Positions 1-6,739 of a stretch of 8,262 nt of DNA are shown piece by piece; position 1 is the first letter of the stretch; each line of letters begins with the position of its first letter. Location: the NCBI GenBank assembly GCA_003249585.1, contig QKIM01000024.1, forward strand, positions 1-8,262, written 5' to 3'. A model generated the notes under the pieces. The model did not search any database and was not told the origin of the DNA. It saw nothing but the letters and a program-made list of their open reading frames with translations. Source of the stretch: Deltaproteobacteria bacterium (lineage in GTDB: Bacteria > Myxococcota_A > Polyangia > HGW-17). The position numbers and the translations under genes are program-made.

Positions 1-865
1 GGCGGGGATCCACTTCACGGGGTCCACCAGCACCTTCAACGGCATGTGGCGCACCGTGGGGGAGAACCTCTCCCGCGGGGTCTACCGCACCTACCCGCGC
101 ATCGTGGGGGAGACCGGCGGCAAGGACTTCGTCCTGGCGGCCCCCGACGCCGACCCGACCACCCTCGCGGTGGCCCTCTTCCGGGGCGCCTTCGAGTACC
201 AGGGACAGAAGTGCTCTGCGGCGAGCCGGGCCTACATCCCCCGCTCCCTGCGGCCCCAGGTGCTCGGGAAGATGAAGAGCATGGCCACACGGGCCTCCAT
301 GGGGGATCCCACGGATCTCTCGGTCTTCATGGGGGCCGTCATCGACCAGAAGGCCTTCGACACCATCTCCGGGTACATCGAGCGGGGCAAGGCCGCCGGG
401 GACACCCGCCTGGTCCTGGGCGGCGAGCACGACGGCAGCCACGGGTGGTTCATCCAGCCCACGGTTTTCGAGACCCAGAACCCCGCCTCCCCCCTCATGA
501 CCGAGGAGATCTTCGGCCCCGTCCTCACGGTCTACGTCTTCGAAGACGCCGAGCTCGAGGCCACGGCCGACCTTGTGGACGCCACGAGCCCTTACGCCCT
601 CACGGGCGCCGTCTTCACCGCCGACCGCGCGCTGGCGGGGCACCTCGCCGACAGGTTGCGCAACGCGGCGGGAAACTTCTACATCAACGACAAGCCCACG
701 GGGGCGGTGGTGGGCCAGCAGCCCTTCGGGGGCGCCCGGGGCAGCGGCACCAACGACAAGGCGGGCAGCCACATGAACCTGCTGCGCTGGACCTCTGTGC
801 GGACCATCAAGGAGCAGTTCAATCCCCCCGCGGACTTCATCTATCCTCATATGAAAACCCCGTGA
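1..865 (+). CDS. pruA: 1-pyrroline-5-carboxylate / L-glutamate gamma-semialdehyde dehydrogenase, 3' part
   Basis: This enzyme oxidises glutamate semialdehyde, which is in equilibrium with 1-pyrroline-5-carboxylate, to glutamate with NAD+. It is the second step of proline breakdown. The reading frame is open from base 2, so the 5' half, with most of the NAD-binding domain, lies outside the window. About 287 C-terminal residues are visible. They begin with the conserved FTGS segment. The general-base Glu is in GETGGKDF (codon 110-112). The catalytic Cys is in GQKCSA (codon 212-214). Downstream are the EEIFGPVL segment, NAAGNFYIND, and VGQQPFGGARGSGTNDK followed by LRWTS. These motifs match the stand-alone P5C dehydrogenase type found in animal mitochondria (ALDH4A1) and some bacteria better than the bifunctional PutA type. 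The frame ends in TGA at 863-865 and faces the lipoprotein gene ending at 887. No proline dehydrogenase is visible. The family is near certain; the start cannot be seen. Confidence 0.95.
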   Translation, partial: AGIHFTGSTSTFNGMWRTVGENLSRGVYRTYPRIVGETGGKDFVLAAPDADPTTLAVALFRGAFEYQGQKCSAASRAYIPRSLRPQVLGKMKSMATRASMGDPTDLSVFMGAVIDQKAFDTISGYIERGKAAGDTRLVLGGEHDGSHGWFIQPTVFETQNPASPLMTEEIFGPVLTVYVFEDAELEATADLVDATSPYALTGAVFTADRALAGHLADRLRNAAGNFYINDKPTGAVVGQQPFGGARGSGTNDKAGSHMNLLRWTSVRTIKEQFNPPADFIYPHMKTP

Positions 866-872
866 CCGGGGT
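854..872 (-). terminator. Small intrinsic-terminator-like hairpin downstream of the lysine-rich lipoprotein gene
   Basis: A perfect 6-bp stem, ACCCCG (857-862) with CGGGGT (867-872), encloses a 4-base loop. Read on the minus strand, the stem is followed at once by TTTTC (the plus-strand bases gaaaa), as expected for a short Rho-independent terminator. It lies 14 bases beyond the lipoprotein stop codon at 887. On the plus strand no T-run follows, so it should terminate mainly minus-strand transcripts. The plus-strand dehydrogenase stop codon (863-865) sits inside the loop. The stem and T-run are short, so efficiency may be modest. Confidence 0.5.
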
Positions 873-886
873 CGCGGCGGGGAGGG

Positions 887-1801
887 CTATTTGTCCAGGA
901 CCAGCGCGCCGGCCCTGATGCCGCCCTTTTTCTTCACGACATACCCGGAATCCGCCGCCAGCTTCAGCGCCCCGGCCTTGTCCAGCGTGCCCTTCACGCC
1001 GAAGGAGATGTCCTTGAATTCCACCCCCTTCTTGCCCTTGGCAACGACGAAGTCGTACTTCGCCTTCCCGTTGTGCAGGAAGATGAAGGTGAGGGTTCTG
1101 CGCTTGCGGAAGGTGGAATCCGCCGTGTACAGGCAGATCATGCTGCCATCGGCCAGCTTCTTGAACTCGTAGTTGTTGTGGGAGATCTTCTTGCCGGCCC
1201 GCTCTGTCCACATCTTCACGGAGTAGTACCCCTTGTCGAGGTCGGCGACCCCCTGCTCCACCTTCACGTCCCCCTTCTTGGCGGCGGGACCGTAGCCGTC
1301 CTTCTCCAGCGTCTGCCGGTACCCGAAGGTCACGACCGCCCCCTTCTTCTCGATGAACGCCTTCTTGCCGGCGAGGAGCAGCTTGCCCTCGAACCTGCCG
1401 TCCTTGTTCTGGCTGTTGATCATGTCGTACTGTGGGCTCGTAACGAGCCCCAGCGCGGGGGTGACGAGTCCAAGGATGGGCATCCCCTTGTACTGGTTGA
1501 TCACGGGCTCGTTGGCGTTGAAGAGGCTGTTCCACAGGTCGAGGAAATGCACGAGCTTCGTGAACCGCTGCGGCACCTTGGCGGCATCACCCGTTTTGTT
1601 GGCGGGTTTTCCCTTCTTCACCGCGGTCGTCTGCGTGCCCATGGGCGCGACAGGCACCACCTTCTTCATGGCGACCTTTTTTTCGGCGGCACCTTTGCCG
1701 GATGCGCTTTTTGTATTCTCCGATTTCCTGTCGGCCTTGCCGCCGCAGGACAAAAGGACCGCAGACATAACCAGAACCTGAACTTTATTATATGTTTTCA
1801 T
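887..1801 (-). CDS. Lysine-rich putative lipoprotein of unknown function
   Basis: The 304-residue protein starts MKTYNK, followed by a hydrophobic stretch and a lipobox ending LLSC, with lipidated Cys at about residue 19. The next residue is Gly, which by the usual sorting rule suggests the outer membrane. Residues about 20-78 form a low-complexity linker rich in Lys, Ala, Ser and Pro. The rest (about 79-304) looks like a mostly beta globular domain with many Lys and Gly; I do not recognise it. Residues 107-121 hold a hydrophobic stretch with LGLVT twice. I chose the ATG at 1801 because it begins the signal peptide. An in-frame ATG at 1837 would add 12 residues before the signal and would sit inside the likely promoter. 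AAGGAGG (1815-1821) is a good ribosome site at a somewhat long 13-base spacing. The first third of the gene is AT-richer than its neighbours. It lies 103 bases after the previous gene, so it may be transcribed on its own. Confidence 0.8.
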   Translation of the reverse strand: MKTYNKVQVLVMSAVLLSCGGKADRKSENTKSASGKGAAEKKVAMKKVVPVAPMGTQTTAVKKGKPANKTGDAAKVPQRFTKLVHFLDLWNSLFNANEPVINQYKGMPILGLVTPALGLVTSPQYDMINSQNKDGRFEGKLLLAGKKAFIEKKGAVVTFGYRQTLEKDGYGPAAKKGDVKVEQGVADLDKGYYSVKMWTERAGKKISHNNYEFKKLADGSMICLYTADSTFRKRRTLTFIFLHNGKAKYDFVVAKGKKGVEFKDISFGVKGTLDKAGALKLAADSGYVVKKKGGIRAGALVLDK

Positions 1802-1836
1802 ATAGTTCGCAGGGCCTCCTTCGCCCCTTTTTCCCA

Positions 1837-1864
1837 TTTATAAACGAATTTCGAAATCAGGCAA
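1837..1864 (-). promoter_or_regulatory. Putative sigma-70-type promoter with internal palindrome
   Basis: On the minus strand, TTGCCT (1859-1864) and TATAAA (1837-1842) are separated by 16 bases, close to the sigma-70 consensus. The stretch is clearly AT-rich against a very GC-rich background. It lies about 35-60 bases upstream of the lipoprotein start at 1801, which would leave a short leader carrying AAGGAGG. The spacer contains a perfect 10-bp palindrome, atttcgaaat (1848-1857), which could be an operator. This is read from sequence only; no start site is known. Confidence 0.5.
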
Positions 1865-1879
1865 GCTGATCCTCGGGGC

Positions 1880-1892
1880 CGGGGTTTCCCCG
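1880..1892 (-). other. Small GC hairpin after the Tudor-like lipoprotein gene
   Basis: CGGGG (1880-1884) and CCCCG (1888-1892) form a perfect 5-bp stem with a 3-base loop, 12 bases beyond the stop codon of the upstream gene (1905-1907). No T-run follows on the minus strand, so a classical intrinsic terminator is not supported. It might pause polymerase or stabilise the 3' end of the six-gene transcript. In DNA this GC-rich it may also be chance. Confidence 0.3.
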
Positions 1893-1904
1893 TCCGTGGA
1901 GCCC

Positions 1905-2786
1905 TCAGCCCTGGGGTTTGACGATGCGGGCGAAGGAGACCAGCCGCGGATTGCGGTAGGGCTCGGCAGGGCGCTCTGGGAACCGCACGAGGTAGCCGGT
2001 GCCGCCGTCGAGGACCTTCTCGATGCGCGCCTCCTCCATGGTCGCGTACCACAGCGTCCAGACCCGCCCCCGCATGGGATGGCGCACGCCCACCGGCACG
2101 AGCCGCACGTTGTCGTTGCGCGTATTGACCAGCTTCCCGGCGTATCCGATGATGAGCGAGCGCGCCCGTGTGCGGTGGATGAGCAGGCCGAACTCCCAGC
2201 TGCGCGCGCTGCTGAAGACCACGGGCATTCCCGGAACGGGCTTCTTTCCGTCGAGCAACAGCACGCGCTCCACCGGGACTTCCTCCTTGCGGATCTCCCG
2301 GGCCCACACCATGGAGACCAGCACCTTCCCACGGGTGGTGCCCGTCACCTTTCCCCACTCGGAGCTCATGCTCACGGCCGTCAGGACCGTGTCCCCCTTC
2401 TTTATGCGCCCCTTGGGCCGGCGGAAGGGCTGCACCATGACCCCGGGCACCACGAAGGAGACCCCCGAGGCGTTGAGGTGGACCCTGGACTCCCGCACCT
2501 TCTCCACCGTGGCGATGGAGTAGTTGACGATGTCCCAGGCGCCGCCCACGGGGACCGGGCTCCACACCCGCTCGCCGGGTTTCACGGCGGGCACCGTGGC
2601 GCTGGCGCCGAACCAGGGGAAGGGGGGGATGGGCTTGCCGTACCCCTTTTGCACGGGGATGGCGTCGAAGTTCTTGCCGAAGGTCGGGGCCTTCATGCTC
2701 TGGACCACCGTATAGCCCTTCTGTTCCTTCTCTTTCTGGGCGCCGCAACCTATGGCCAGCACCGCGAAAAGATACCATGCCTTCAT
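1905..2786 (-). CDS. Putative lipoprotein with about four Tudor/SH3-like repeats
   Basis: The protein has 293 residues. It begins MKAWYLFAVLAIGC, a short signal peptide with a lipobox whose Cys is residue 14, followed by Gly, consistent with outer-membrane sorting. After a linker of about 55 residues, four similar blocks of roughly 50 residues can be seen at about 69-121, 129-178, 185-232 and 238-289. Each starts with a turn and a short hydrophobic strand (GERVW, GDTVL, GMPVV, GRVWT), continues with an aromatic residue, and has alternating hydrophobic strands ending in a VxPF/VLLL/VRLV/LVSF-like strand. The last block, with WYATMEEARIEKV, a Gly turn and YLVRF, looks most like a Tudor or agenet-type small barrel. 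These repeats are my reading, not a database match. The start follows the regulator stop codon by 2 bases, with GGAG 6 bases upstream, so translation is probably coupled. A regulated or structural role in the envelope is a guess. Confidence 0.8.
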   Translation of the reverse strand: MKAWYLFAVLAIGCGAQKEKEQKGYTVVQSMKAPTFGKNFDAIPVQKGYGKPIPPFPWFGASATVPAVKPGERVWSPVPVGGAWDIVNYSIATVEKVRESRVHLNASGVSFVVPGVMVQPFRRPKGRIKKGDTVLTAVSMSSEWGKVTGTTRGKVLVSMVWAREIRKEEVPVERVLLLDGKKPVPGMPVVFSSARSWEFGLLIHRTRARSLIIGYAGKLVNTRNDNVRLVPVGVRHPMRGRVWTLWYATMEEARIEKVLDGGTGYLVRFPERPAEPYRNPRLVSFARIVKPQG

Positions 2787-2788
2787 GT

Positions 2789-3436
2789 TCACTCCATGGA
2801 GATGATCCCCGCCTTGAGGGCCAGGGTCACGGCCTCCACCCGCGAGTTGACCCCGAGCTTCTTGAAGATGCGGGCGAGGATCTTCTTGATGTTGGTGCGG
2901 CTCTTGCCAAGGGCCTGCCCCACCTCGGGGTTGGAGAGCCCCTTGGCCACCATGGCCAGGACGTCCAGCTCCACCTCGGTCAGCGACCAGGGCGGATCCT
3001 CGATGAACCCCACGGAAGCCGAGAAGAGATGCCAGAAGCGGGCCGCCAGCTCGGGATCGATGACCGTCCCGCCCAGGGCGATGTCCTCGAGCCCCGCCAC
3101 CAGCTTGCGGAACGAGGCCCCCTTGACCATGTACCCGGCCGCCCCCTGGGTGATGGCCAGGAAAACCTTGTCCTCGGCCTGGTGGGTCGTGAGCACCATG
3201 ATCTCCGGGTGGGGGCAGCGGGCGACGATGCGGGGAATGGCCCAGAGCCCGCCCTTGCCGGGCATCTCCAGGTCGAGGAGCATCACGTCGGCGGCGCTCA
3301 GCGCGGGATCGTCCAACGCCTCCTCGGCGGACCACGCGGCGCCCACGACGGTCATGTCCCCGAACCTGGGGAGAAACCGCCTCAGGTTCTCCTGGAACTC
3401 CACGCTGTCTTCGCAGATGTACACCGAGAGGGTCAT
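2789..3436 (-). CDS. NarL/LuxR-family response regulator, orphan
   Basis: This is a 215-residue two-domain DNA-binding response regulator. The N-terminal receiver domain (about 1-120) has the acidic pair E9-D10, the phospho-acceptor D55 in LLDLEMPG, T83 and the invariant K105, so it should be phosphorylatable. The C-terminal helix-turn-helix (about 150-212) has the LuxR/NarL pattern: WSLTEVELDVLAMVAKGLSN, then an xIAxxL-like helix (VGQALGKS) and the recognition segment ending KKLGVNSR. The recognition helix reads TNIKKILARI, where the family usually has TVKxHxxxI, so the DNA target may differ from common NarL sites. Its ATG overlaps the stop codon of the upstream repeat protein as ATGA (3433-3436). 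The lipoprotein gene follows after 2 bases. No histidine kinase is encoded in the window, so the phosphate donor is unknown. Family assignment is firm; the targets are not known. Confidence 0.93.
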   Translation of the reverse strand: MTLSVYICEDSVEFQENLRRFLPRFGDMTVVGAAWSAEEALDDPALSAADVMLLDLEMPGKGGLWAIPRIVARCPHPEIMVLTTHQAEDKVFLAITQGAAGYMVKGASFRKLVAGLEDIALGGTVIDPELAARFWHLFSASVGFIEDPPWSLTEVELDVLAMVAKGLSNPEVGQALGKSRTNIKKILARIFKKLGVNSRVEAVTLALKAGIISME

Positions 3437-5835
3437 GGTCGCTTCACCCGATCTCCGGGGGTGGCGCCACGGGTAGTGGTCAACTTCAGGATCCTCTCCC
3501 TGGTCTTTCCCTTCCAGGCCCGGGTCAGCGGCACCAGCAGCCCCCCCATGCCGGGCACCTTCACGCAGGGACCAAAGCCCTGGAGGATGCCCAGGAGCGC
3601 GCCCGCCTTCTTCTCCGCCATGAGGAGGGGGACCACCATCGGGCAGATCTCCTCCGCCTTCCCTCTCGCCGCCCAATAGAGCAGTCCCTCGGCCAGGGCG
3701 CGCCGTGACTCGTCCGAAGGGAACTCCCGGGCCAGCGTCGTGAGGGTCTCCACAGGATCCCGCTTGAGGCCGCGCAGCGCCTTGGCCTTGATGGCGAGGG
3801 CCTGCCTGCGTGAGTGGTCCGTGATGTCCCCCCGGGCGAGGAGGGCGTCGGCCACCGTGAGGGACTGGGCGTGGTGGGCGATGAGCTCGAGGAAGGCGGC
3901 CAGCTGCAGGGAGTGGTCCACCTCGTTGCCGTAGTTGAGCCGCCACAGCTCCATGCTCTTGTCCACCTGCCCCGCCAGGGCGTACACCGGGGCGAGGGCG
4001 ATGAGGGTCTCGCGTTCATAGGTGATCTTGGGATCCACCAGGTCCATGACCCCCTTGACCACCTGCTGCACCATCCCCGGCAGGAGCGTGACCTGCAGGA
4101 GGGCGAGTCTGGCCTTCCACCGGAGATTCAACTCCGGTGTGCGGGCCACCTTCGGCAAGAGGGCCAGGCTCTTGGACAGCGCGATCACCAGATCCTTCTC
4201 CGGCCCGTCGGGATACAGGAGCAGCTCCAGGAGCAACTGCCGGTCCGAGTCGATGGCGCGCTCGGACTCGCAGGCGCCGTGCCCGGCCGCGCCGCCAGAG
4301 TCACAGATGGACTGGAGCAGGGCCAGCGCCTTGCCGTCTTCGCCAAGGCAGTGCCAGGCCAGGGCCTTGAGCCGACGCCCCACGAAGGACTCTCCCTCCT
4401 TCTCGCCGATAAAGGCCAGCGCGCGACGGTAGAGCTTCTCGGCCGGCTTCGTCCCGTGGCCCGACCGGTGGGCCTCCTCCAGGGCCAGCCGCGCCCCCAG
4501 ATACTTGATGTAGAACCGGGCCTCGTGGTCCCTTGAGAGCCCGCTCACCAGGCTGTAATGCCCGTGTCGGTGGTCGCTGCACTCACGCCAGTGCCGGGCA
4601 AGCTCCAGGACGGGATCGTCGGTGTCGACGCCGTGGCCCTCCGCCAGCCTCCGCCAGGGGGCGCTCTTCGGCAGCCCCCGGGCTTCGCTCCGGGCCTCGG
4701 CGAAGCGCTGGGCGAACCACAGGAACATCACGCCGTAGTGCCCACGGTGGGGCCGCGGGATGGTCCTGAGGCGCTCCCACGCGCCGTCGGGATCTCCATC
4801 CATGAAGAGGATCCGGGCGTCCACGAGGCGCACAAAGGGGGCGTCACCGATGCGAACCGCGGCGAGTCGATTGTACAGGTCCAGGACGGCCTCCCGGTTC
4901 CCCACGGCCAGGTGCAGGGACACGAAGCGCTTGAGGAGGGCCGGGAGCGTGGGCGGGGGCAGCCCGGCGACCTTTCGGGAGATCTCCCCGGGGGCCGCGG
5001 GGGCCAGCGAGAGCCAGGTGGCCCAGATGCGGATGTTGAGGGACTGGTGATTTTGCAGCCCGCCGAGGCGCGCGGCGAGCGCCTCTCGCTGCCTGGGATC
5101 GGCTGTCGCCAGCCCCAGGAGGGCCAGCTCACAGCGGGGGTTCTCCTTGAGGATGGCCCCAAAGACACCTGCTGCCTCCCGATCCCGGTCAGCCTCCAGC
5201 AGTAAAAGGCCCCGGACAAGCCGTCCGTATCCCCCCACCCCGTCCAGGGTGGCGATGGCCTCGGTCAGCCTCCCGATCCCGGCGAGCGCCAGGGCACGCA
5301 CGGCGGTGAGACCGGGATCCCGTGGGTGGTACCCCCAGTCACGTCTCGCCCGAAAGTACAGGTCCATGATGTCCCGCGTGCCGCGGGTCTGCCCCATGGC
5401 CATGAGGAGGTCGGCCTCCATGAGCATGGCCTCGCTCAAAGGGTCGAGGACCTCTTCCCCGGCGTCGGAGAGGAGGGCCGTGGCGCCACTGCGGTAGCGC
5501 TGCCACATCTCGCCCCCGACGCCATAGAGGACCTTGCGCCTCGCCTCCGTCAGGCACAGCCCCGACCACAGCCGCATGCGGCGCTGATCGACCGCCAGCG
5601 CGCGGGTCAACTGGGACGCCGCGCCGGCGAGGGCAGCAAAGTCTCCCTGTCGGAGCAACACGAGCCCCTGGCGCATATGTCCGGCCAGGGACCTGGCGCG
5701 GTCAGCTCTTTTCGCCCAGGCACGCCATCCGAAGATCCCCAGCCCACCGGCCAGAACCAGCCACAGCACCCCCATGGCCACAATGTGCCTGCGGTTCCTC
5801 GCGGGTCGTCGCTGTGAGTTCTTCTTTTGGGCCAT
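3433..5835 (-). CDS. Membrane-anchored helical-repeat (TPR-like) protein
   Basis: The protein has 800 residues. A basic N-terminus rich in Lys and Arg (about 3-16) is followed by one hydrophobic segment (about 18-37), so it is probably an N-in, single-pass protein with a large periplasmic part. The remainder is almost all amphipathic helix pairs in TPR style. The clearest unit is around 204-233 (RGLLLLEADRDREAAGVFGA, closing with ENP). Others lie near 178-200, 305-325, 486-510, 613-635 and 685-720. No catalytic motif is visible. Such proteins usually act as scaffolds for other proteins. I chose the ATG at 5835 because GGAG (5842-5845) lies 6 bases upstream and it gives a normal positively charged start. 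A start at 5901 would overlap the preceding gene and add a tail without an obvious role. It lies 17 bases after the phosphoesterase and shares ATGA with the regulator gene, so it is probably in the same operon. The exact function is unknown. Confidence 0.85.
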   Translation of the reverse strand: MAQKKNSQRRPARNRRHIVAMGVLWLVLAGGLGIFGWRAWAKRADRARSLAGHMRQGLVLLRQGDFAALAGAASQLTRALAVDQRRMRLWSGLCLTEARRKVLYGVGGEMWQRYRSGATALLSDAGEEVLDPLSEAMLMEADLLMAMGQTRGTRDIMDLYFRARRDWGYHPRDPGLTAVRALALAGIGRLTEAIATLDGVGGYGRLVRGLLLLEADRDREAAGVFGAILKENPRCELALLGLATADPRQREALAARLGGLQNHQSLNIRIWATWLSLAPAAPGEISRKVAGLPPPTLPALLKRFVSLHLAVGNREAVLDLYNRLAAVRIGDAPFVRLVDARILFMDGDPDGAWERLRTIPRPHRGHYGVMFLWFAQRFAEARSEARGLPKSAPWRRLAEGHGVDTDDPVLELARHWRECSDHRHGHYSLVSGLSRDHEARFYIKYLGARLALEEAHRSGHGTKPAEKLYRRALAFIGEKEGESFVGRRLKALAWHCLGEDGKALALLQSICDSGGAAGHGACESERAIDSDRQLLLELLLYPDGPEKDLVIALSKSLALLPKVARTPELNLRWKARLALLQVTLLPGMVQQVVKGVMDLVDPKITYERETLIALAPVYALAGQVDKSMELWRLNYGNEVDHSLQLAAFLELIAHHAQSLTVADALLARGDITDHSRRQALAIKAKALRGLKRDPVETLTTLAREFPSDESRRALAEGLLYWAARGKAEEICPMVVPLLMAEKKAGALLGILQGFGPCVKVPGMGGLLVPLTRAWKGKTRERILKLTTTRGATPGDRVKRP

Positions 5836-5852
5836 GGTGCGCTCCAGGCGCG

Positions 5853-6722
5853 TCAGACCGGGTGCCAGTGCCCGGTCTTTCTGTTGTAACTGATCACCCA
5901 ACTGTGGTCCAGACGACCGTCGGTGAGGCGGATGAGGCGGGCGCGGGCGTGATCGCCGTGACCGGGGTGATCCAGGATGGCGCAGCCCGTCCCCAGGACG
6001 GGGATCTGGGCCCCCGAGGGCCCCGGCACGGTGCCGGTGAGGTCGTGGTGTTCATGGCCGTGGAGGACCAGATCGACACCGTACTTCCACAACAGATGTC
6101 TGAGCCCGGCGCCGTCGAGGAGGCCGTCGTCGAAGCTGTCGTTGCCCACGAGGGGCGGATGATGCAGCATGAGCATGCGCGGGGTGCCGGCGGTGTCGGC
6201 CAGAATCTGCTCCAGGCGCGCGAGCTGCGCCTCGCCGAGCCGGCCGTAGGCGAGCCCGAACCCCGAGGGGACGGCGGAGGAGAGTCCGATGAGGAGCATC
6301 CCCCCCAGATCCCGCACGAAGGGATATTTGGAGGGTCCGTCCACCACGGCGTACCCCCCGAGCTCCTCCCAGAAGTGGCGGTGTTCCAGCGCCGACGGGA
6401 GATAGACGTCGTGGTTGCCCGGCACACAGCTCACCTGTTCCGGCGTGTAGCCCGCGGCGTCCAGCGCCTGCCGCACGGCGTCGAACTCATCGGCGTACCC
6501 CAGGTTGACCAGATCGCCGGTCACCATGACGTGATCCACGTCGATGCGCCGAAGGTTCATGAGCAGGTGCCCGAGATAGTGGGTCCGAAAGCGCCGGCGG
6601 GAACTGAAGAGCAGGTTGAGCCCCCCCGTGATGCGTTTGGACAGGAGGTCCTTCATCTCGAAGGCCGTGTAGACCGGATAGTGCAAATCCGTGATGTGCG
6701 CGATGAGCATTTCTCGTGTCAT
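5853..6722 (-). CDS. Calcineurin-like metallophosphoesterase
   Basis: This is a predicted di-metal phosphoesterase of about 289 residues. All five signature blocks of the family are present in order: D12-L-H14, G69-D70 with a following N73, G102-N-H-D105, H187-H188 and G222-H223-E-H225. These supply the metal ligands and the catalytic His, so the enzyme should be active. The layout resembles the CpdA/Icc group of class III cyclic-nucleotide phosphodiesterases, but relatives hydrolyse many substrates, including nucleotide-linked lipids, so the substrate is open. There is no signal peptide or membrane segment, so it is probably cytoplasmic. The ATG at 6722 gives a start just before the first strand. 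AGGTGA lies upstream but very close, and an ATG at 6710 is a possible alternative. The 17-base gap after the phosphatidyltransferase gene suggests a shared transcript and perhaps a role in phospholipid or nucleotide-lipid turnover; that link is inference. Confidence 0.92.
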   Translation of the reverse strand: MTREMLIAHITDLHYPVYTAFEMKDLLSKRITGGLNLLFSSRRRFRTHYLGHLLMNLRRIDVDHVMVTGDLVNLGYADEFDAVRQALDAAGYTPEQVSCVPGNHDVYLPSALEHRHFWEELGGYAVVDGPSKYPFVRDLGGMLLIGLSSAVPSGFGLAYGRLGEAQLARLEQILADTAGTPRMLMLHHPPLVGNDSFDDGLLDGAGLRHLLWKYGVDLVLHGHEHHDLTGTVPGPSGAQIPVLGTGCAILDHPGHGDHARARLIRLTDGRLDHSWVISYNRKTGHWHPV

Positions 6723-6739
6723 GATCACCTGACGGAGGC

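Noticed and set aside
837..1535. A 232-codon minus-strand open frame overlapping the lysine-rich lipoprotein gene
   Set aside because: It is a frame-shifted shadow with Arg/Gly/Gln-rich low complexity and no ribosome site.
1905..3335. A longer 476-codon version of the Tudor-like lipoprotein starting inside the regulator gene
   Set aside because: The extra N-terminal part is an out-of-frame reading of the regulator. A signal peptide with lipobox begins exactly at 2786, after a GGAG.
1896..3476. A 526-codon open frame on the plus strand opposite the lipoprotein and regulator genes
   Set aside because: In very GC-rich DNA, antisense frames often stay open. Its translation is low-complexity with no domain, and the minus strand carries two well-supported genes here.
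5836..5901. Upstream start for the 800-residue repeat protein at 5901
   Set aside because: It would overlap the end of the phosphoesterase gene and place extra residues before the basic, membrane-anchoring N-terminus. The ATG at 5835 has a well-spaced GGAG.
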